The translations under genes and the position numbers were made by a program. Under the pieces are notes generated by a model. The model worked only from the letters and a program-made list of their open reading frames with translations, ran no database searches and was not told the DNA's origin. This document shows, piece after piece, positions 6,851-9,691 of a DNA stretch of 9,691 nucleotides. Origin of the DNA: Thermoplasmata archaeon (GTDB taxonomy: Archaea; Thermoplasmatota; Thermoplasmata; Thermoplasmatales; Thermoplasmataceae). The stretch lies in NCBI GenBank assembly GCA_021846695.1, contig JAJZWN010000050.1, positions 1-9,691 of the forward strand, read 5' to 3'. The stretch's first letter is position 1. Each line of letters starts with the position of its first letter.

Positions 6851-7734
6851 AGATCTGCCTTATTGAATATTCCGGGTCTTACCGGTACTGTATATACCAG
6901 AAAGGAAAATATTATGAAATGGCTCCAATGCTGAATATGCAGGAAGATGAACTGGTGATGGAATTCTATAATCTCTACAGTAAAATTATAAATTTAAAGC
7001 TGGATGATAAGTATGCCATAAAACCGGAAGCGGTAAAATATGGTGTACCCATCCCGGGAATGAGGTCGGTGCGAGATTTCTACGCCTTTGAAGACCATGT
7101 AAAAAATGCAAGAAAGAACAAGGGCCTGGATATGATTAAAGAATGGTACGATTTTCCAGTTTTCTACTTTTCATGTACACCCAATGTTTACCCATCGGGA
7201 TATAAAATTAAATATCCTGAAAAAAGCAAGGCCTTTGACTATGAAATGGAAGTTGCTGCTGTCATAGGAAACAGGACGATTGACTGCCATGAAAACTGCA
7301 TGGATGCCATATTCGGATTCATAACAATGAATGACTGGAGCCTCAGGGATATCCAGAAGGAAGAGATGAAAGTAATGCTCGGACCTGCCAAGGGAAAGGA
7401 TTATGCTACGTCATTCGGGCCATTCCTTGTGACAAAGGATGAAATACTCAGTGAATCAGAAGGCGGAAAAATCAATATAGATCTTAAGGGCTATGTTAAT
7501 GGAAAATTATACTCGCAAAATAATTTAAAGAATATTTATTTTAGCTTTTCAGAACTGCTGGAACGGGCATCTGAATCAGTGCCTCTGTTGCCCGGCGATG
7601 TAATAGGTAGCGGGACATTTGGCACAGGCTGCATTCTTGAACTTGGCCCGGAGAAATATGGCTGGCTTAAGGCCGGGGATGAGGTGAGGCTTGAATCTCC
7701 GCAATTAGGCAATTTAGTTAACAGGGTGGTGTAA
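6847..7734 (+). CDS. fah: Fumarylacetoacetate hydrolase (fumarylacetoacetase)
   Basis: This is a 295-residue member of the FAH superfamily with the residues of a true fumarylacetoacetase, by comparison with the mammalian enzyme. D77 and H84 in DFYAFEDH correspond to the metal-binding Asp and catalytic His. E133 and E135 in DYEMEVA and D163 in NDWSLRDIQ complete the metal site. R167, Q170 and K184 match the substrate-pocket residues, and E265 in ILELG matches the C-terminal catalytic Glu. It should cleave fumarylacetoacetate to fumarate and acetoacetate in the cytoplasm. It is much shorter than the roughly 420-residue eukaryotic enzyme, as usual for microbial members. The ATG lies inside the hpd stop (ATGA), with GAGAGG at 6835-6840 as a well-spaced ribosome binding site, so translation is probably coupled. 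Other superfamily members (2-keto-acid hydratases, acylpyruvases) remain possible from fold alone, but the flanking hpd and hmgA argue for fumarylacetoacetase. Activity on the maleyl isomer is an open possibility. Confidence 0.88.
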   Translation: MKICLIEYSGSYRYCIYQKGKYYEMAPMLNMQEDELVMEFYNLYSKIINLKLDDKYAIKPEAVKYGVPIPGMRSVRDFYAFEDHVKNARKNKGLDMIKEWYDFPVFYFSCTPNVYPSGYKIKYPEKSKAFDYEMEVAAVIGNRTIDCHENCMDAIFGFITMNDWSLRDIQKEEMKVMLGPAKGKDYATSFGPFLVTKDEILSESEGGKINIDLKGYVNGKLYSQNNLKNIYFSFSELLERASESVPLLPGDVIGSGTFGTGCILELGPEKYGWLKAGDEVRLESPQLGNLVNRVV

Positions 7735-8883
7735 ATGGTTTATTATGTAAAAAAAGGGAAGGTGCCTGAACAGCGCCATACATACGATGACAGGTCACAT
7801 ATTTTTAAGGAAGAGCTATTTGGATTGAAGGCATTTGATGGAAAATATTCATTGCTATACCACAAATATGATCCGGCAGAAATTGAAAAAACCTCTGTGG
7901 AATACAGGGAAAAATTATCCAGTGTAGATCTTGTAGAACACAGGCATATAAAGACCGGAATGCTTGGAAAGCTCAATAACTTCTACACAGGCAGGCAGAC
8001 TCTTTTCTATAATGATTCCACAAGCACAGGAATAATAGATACAGATACAAGCCCTGATACCTATTTCAGGAATGCCCTCTGCGATGAGGTTTTTTATGTA
8101 CAATCCGGCAAAGGCTCCATCGAATCGCCATTTGGCACGCTGAAATTCAGGAAGGGGGATTTCATTTATATTCCAAGGGGAACAACATACCGCGCAGTTA
8201 TGGATAAGCGGTCTTTCTTCTTTTTCACAATTTCATCAGACCATATGGATATACCTGCACATTACATGAATAAATACGGGCAGATAAAAGAGGGCATGCC
8301 ATATTACACAAGGGATATTGAAATCCCGGAATTTCATGAAAGCACTGAATCTCCTGGCGAATACCATATAATGGTTGACTACGGCAGTTACTATCTTAAC
8401 ATTTCCAGAACTTACCCTGTACTGGATTTAGAGGGCTATGATGGTTATCTGTACCCATTTACAATAAATATAGACAAATTTGCACCTATTGTAGGTAAAT
8501 TGCACATGCCACCGCCTGTCCACACAGTGTTCGAAGCAGACCATTTTATGATAGGGGCTTTCCTCCCGAGATTATTTGACTTCCATGAAAGGGCAATACC
8601 CATACCATATTACCACAATAATATTGATTCGGATGAACTCATATTCTATTCCTCCGGGAACTTTATGAGCAGAAAGGGCATAGGAGAGAAATCAATAACC
8701 ATGCATGTGCACGGGATAATCCATGGGCCACAGCCCGGAGTTGTGGAAAATAGCCTGGGAGAAACAAAAACGGACGAAGTTGCAATTATGGTAGAGTCAT
8801 ATAAATGGCTTATGCCAACGGAAAAAGCTGAATCTGTAAAGGATAAAAATTATATGTATTCATGGAAAGCAGGAAAAGATTGA
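7735..8883 (+). CDS. hmgA: Homogentisate 1,2-dioxygenase
   Basis: The 382-residue cupin-fold non-haem Fe(II) dioxygenase opens the ring of homogentisate to maleylacetoacetate. The C-terminal active site is intact: PYYHNNIDSDELIFY (residues 291-305) holds the iron ligands H294 and probably E301, HGIIHGPQPG (326-335) holds ligand H330, and H257 in KLHMPPPVH aligns with the proposed proton-transferring His of the human enzyme. The N-terminal cupin is recognisable around CDEVFYVQSGKG (116-127) and GDFIYIPRGT (141-150). The H-to-E spacing is seven residues rather than the six of the human enzyme, and the protein is shorter than the 445-residue human form; both fit my recollection of the shorter microbial branch. 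The ATG begins on the base after the stop of the preceding gene, with GGTGGTG at 7725-7731 as a close ribosome binding site. The run ends here: a T-tract terminator follows. Confidence 0.94.
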   Translation: MVYYVKKGKVPEQRHTYDDRSHIFKEELFGLKAFDGKYSLLYHKYDPAEIEKTSVEYREKLSSVDLVEHRHIKTGMLGKLNNFYTGRQTLFYNDSTSTGIIDTDTSPDTYFRNALCDEVFYVQSGKGSIESPFGTLKFRKGDFIYIPRGTTYRAVMDKRSFFFFTISSDHMDIPAHYMNKYGQIKEGMPYYTRDIEIPEFHESTESPGEYHIMVDYGSYYLNISRTYPVLDLEGYDGYLYPFTINIDKFAPIVGKLHMPPPVHTVFEADHFMIGAFLPRLFDFHERAIPIPYYHNNIDSDELIFYSSGNFMSRKGIGEKSITMHVHGIIHGPQPGVVENSLGETKTDEVAIMVESYKWLMPTEKAESVKDKNYMYSWKAGKD

Positions 8884-8895
8884 ATATTTTAAACT

Positions 8896-8922
8896 TAATT
8901 TTTTTTATTATATAAAAAATTA
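8896..8922 (+). terminator. Probable transcription terminator after hmgA
   Basis: Just past the hmgA stop there is a run of eight T residues (8899-8906). It lies in a short AT-only inverted repeat: TAATTTTTT at 8896-8904 pairs with AAAAAATTA at 8914-8922. T-tracts are sufficient for archaeal RNA polymerase termination, so the T run is the more convincing element and the weak A-U stem may be incidental. Confidence 0.55.
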
Positions 8923-9117
8923 CATTTTTGTGCCATCTAATACACAGCATAACCATACGATCTGGAATAAAGACAACTGATAATTTTCATACAGTTCACA
9001 CACAATTTATTCTCATTTATTTCTTTTTATTGCAGAACAATTTGCAATGCTATGAAATAGGTATTTCATGAATTATTTATCTTCAACACAAAATTCTGAT
9101 AATTGTACAGAAAAATA
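8923..9117. other. AT-rich intergenic region with two neighbouring inverted repeats
   Basis: I see no convincing open reading frame or RNA gene between hmgA and the membrane protein gene. Two inverted repeats lie side by side: ATTGCA (9029-9034) with TGCAAT (9043-9048) around eight bases, and ATGAAATA (9052-9059) with TATTTCAT (9062-9069) around GG. They end about 50 bases before the box A of the next gene and could be upstream regulator sites. The nonamer CTGATAATT occurs twice (8977-8985 and 9096-9104), each copy followed shortly by TACAG. Confidence 0.4.
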
Positions 9118-9125
9118 TTTATAAA
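9118..9125 (+). promoter_or_regulatory. Putative box A promoter of the small membrane protein gene
   Basis: TTTATAAA is centred about 25 bases before the ATG at 9146, an almost ideal archaeal TATA box for a leaderless message. No Shine-Dalgarno-like sequence follows it. Confidence 0.55.
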
Positions 9126-9145
9126 TTGATTTCCATAACCAATAC

Positions 9146-9538
9146 ATGGCAACAAATAAGGCAATTGATATTTTAAGATGGCTGGGGATATTGGGCTCAG
9201 CTATATGGGCTGGAATACATATGACTTTATTAGGGCTAACTTTGCCATATATAGTAAAAGTATTCTTCGGATTTGTAATTGCAATTGCAATAGTATCTGC
9301 AATGATATATGTGAGTGATAAAAAAGAATTCTACTTGCCTGTTTTTATATTCTATATACTTGATACTATATTACTATTAGAGTCAAGAATAAGTATAGCC
9401 CCGATATTTAATGAAAGGCTTCCATGGACGGCATCAGCAATAGACAGTATCCTACTTGATGTTATAATGATAATAATATCAGGCGCGATATACTTTTCAG
9501 CAAGGGCCTTAAAATCAAAAGGGGCAAACCAGAAATAA
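9146..9538 (+). CDS. Small four-helix membrane protein of unknown function
   Basis: I do not recognise this 130-residue protein. It has four predicted membrane helices (about residues 11-33, 37-57, 61-79 and 98-119), short loops, and a basic C-terminal tail (ALKSKGANQK). A charged loop (SDKKEF, 57-62) separates helices 2 and 3, and a longer loop carrying ESRIS and NERLPW (79-94) separates helices 3 and 4. The positive-inside pattern suggests both termini are cytoplasmic. No cofactor or catalytic motif is visible. The start is supported by a well-placed box A and by plausible codon use. It is transcribed alone: a terminator separates it from hmgA and an A-U hairpin follows its stop. Separate transcription gives no reason to assign it to tyrosine catabolism. 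It could be a lineage-specific Thermoplasmatales protein. Confidence 0.75.
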   Translation: MATNKAIDILRWLGILGSAIWAGIHMTLLGLTLPYIVKVFFGFVIAIAIVSAMIYVSDKKEFYLPVFIFYILDTILLLESRISIAPIFNERLPWTASAIDSILLDVIMIIISGAIYFSARALKSKGANQK

Positions 9539-9563
9539 TAATTTTATAATTTTAATAAAATTA
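9539..9563 (+). terminator. A-U hairpin directly after the small membrane protein gene
   Basis: TAATTTTAT (9539-9547) and its exact reverse complement ATAAAATTA (9555-9563) flank a seven-base loop, beginning on the base after the stop codon. The stem contains no G-C pairs, so it is weak, but its position and the T-rich content suit an archaeal terminator. Such repeats are easy to obtain by chance in this very AT-rich stretch. Confidence 0.35.
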
Positions 9564-9649
9564 ATTAACAAATTCTAAGCAAACAAAAAATATGCTTTTA
9601 TTCTTCAATAGTGAAAATTGAAATTTATAAAAACTTTGTGTATGTAGAA

Positions 9650-9691
9650 TTATTTTCTATCGGCAAGGCCAAGCCAGAATTTCTCTTCAAG
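9650..9691 (-). CDS. Possible C-terminal fragment of a minus-strand gene
   Basis: Read on the minus strand, the last 42 bases encode LEEKFWLGLADRK followed by TAA (stop at 9650-9652). The sharp rise in G+C from about 9661 onward indicates that coding sequence begins near here. The opposite reading is also open: from a GTG at 9638 the plus strand gives an 18-codon frame running off the edge (ending PEFLFK). The plus frame has TTTATAAA only about 11 bases before its start codon, which is poor spacing, so I slightly prefer the minus strand. Thirteen residues are too few to name a family. Confidence 0.35.
   Translation of the reverse strand, partial: LEEKFWLGLADRK

Noticed and set aside
7743..8103. 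Open minus-strand frames opposite hmgA
   Set aside because: They overlap a confidently identified gene and show no recognisable protein features.
9638..9691. Plus-strand frame from GTG at the right edge (18 codons), loosely reminiscent of the start of an RlmH-like methyltransferase
   Set aside because: The resemblance rests on a few residues, the start has no ribosome binding site and the nearby TTTATAAA is too close. It is kept only as the alternative to the minus-strand fragment.
1..9691. CRISPR arrays, tRNA/rRNA genes, insertion sequences, prophage or defence genes
   Set aside because: I looked for regularly spaced repeats, tRNA-like segments, transposase motifs and terminal inverted repeats and found none; the window is explained by glycan and catabolic genes.

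Overview
The window looks like the chromosome of an archaeon, most likely an aerobic, heterotrophic member of the Thermoplasmatales (the Ferroplasma, Picrophilus or Acidiplasma kind). The grounds are inferential: AT-rich DNA, heavy use of ATA (Ile) and AGA/AGG (Arg) codons, archaeal TATA-type box A elements about 22-27 bases upstream of several start codons with no Shine-Dalgarno (leaderless mRNAs), and oxygen-dependent aromatic catabolism. The genus cannot be fixed from the sequence alone.

Left part (1-2735, + strand): two cell-surface glycan genes. The first is a 523-residue polytopic Wzx/MOP-type polysaccharide flippase with a probable TTG start. The second is a 304-residue family-2 (GT-A) glycosyltransferase. 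They are probably one edge of a surface-glycan or protein-glycosylation locus that continues to the left.

Centre and right (2738-8883): a compact homogentisate pathway built around a divergent promoter at 5653-5770. Rightward run hpd (4-hydroxyphenylpyruvate dioxygenase), a fumarylacetoacetate hydrolase that overlaps hpd by ATGA, and hmgA (homogentisate 1,2-dioxygenase) starting on the base after the previous stop. Leftward run acetoacetyl-CoA synthetase and a cyclase-family metal-dependent hydrolase. Together they give tyrosine-derived 4-hydroxyphenylpyruvate -> homogentisate -> maleylacetoacetate -> (isomer) -> fumarate + acetoacetate -> acetoacetyl-CoA. No glutathione-type maleylacetoacetate isomerase is encoded here. 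Either the hydrolase takes the maleyl isomer directly, the isomerase lies elsewhere, or the cyclase-family protein fills the gap; this is the most interesting open question in the window. A 7+5+7 inverted repeat sits almost exactly midway between the two divergent start codons and is a candidate shared operator.

Right end (8884-9691): a 262-base AT-rich intergenic region with a T-tract terminator and two neighbouring inverted repeats, then a leaderless gene for an unrecognised 130-residue four-helix membrane protein. The window ends in a very short stretch that may be the C-terminus of a minus-strand gene. I see no tRNA, rRNA, CRISPR array or insertion sequence.
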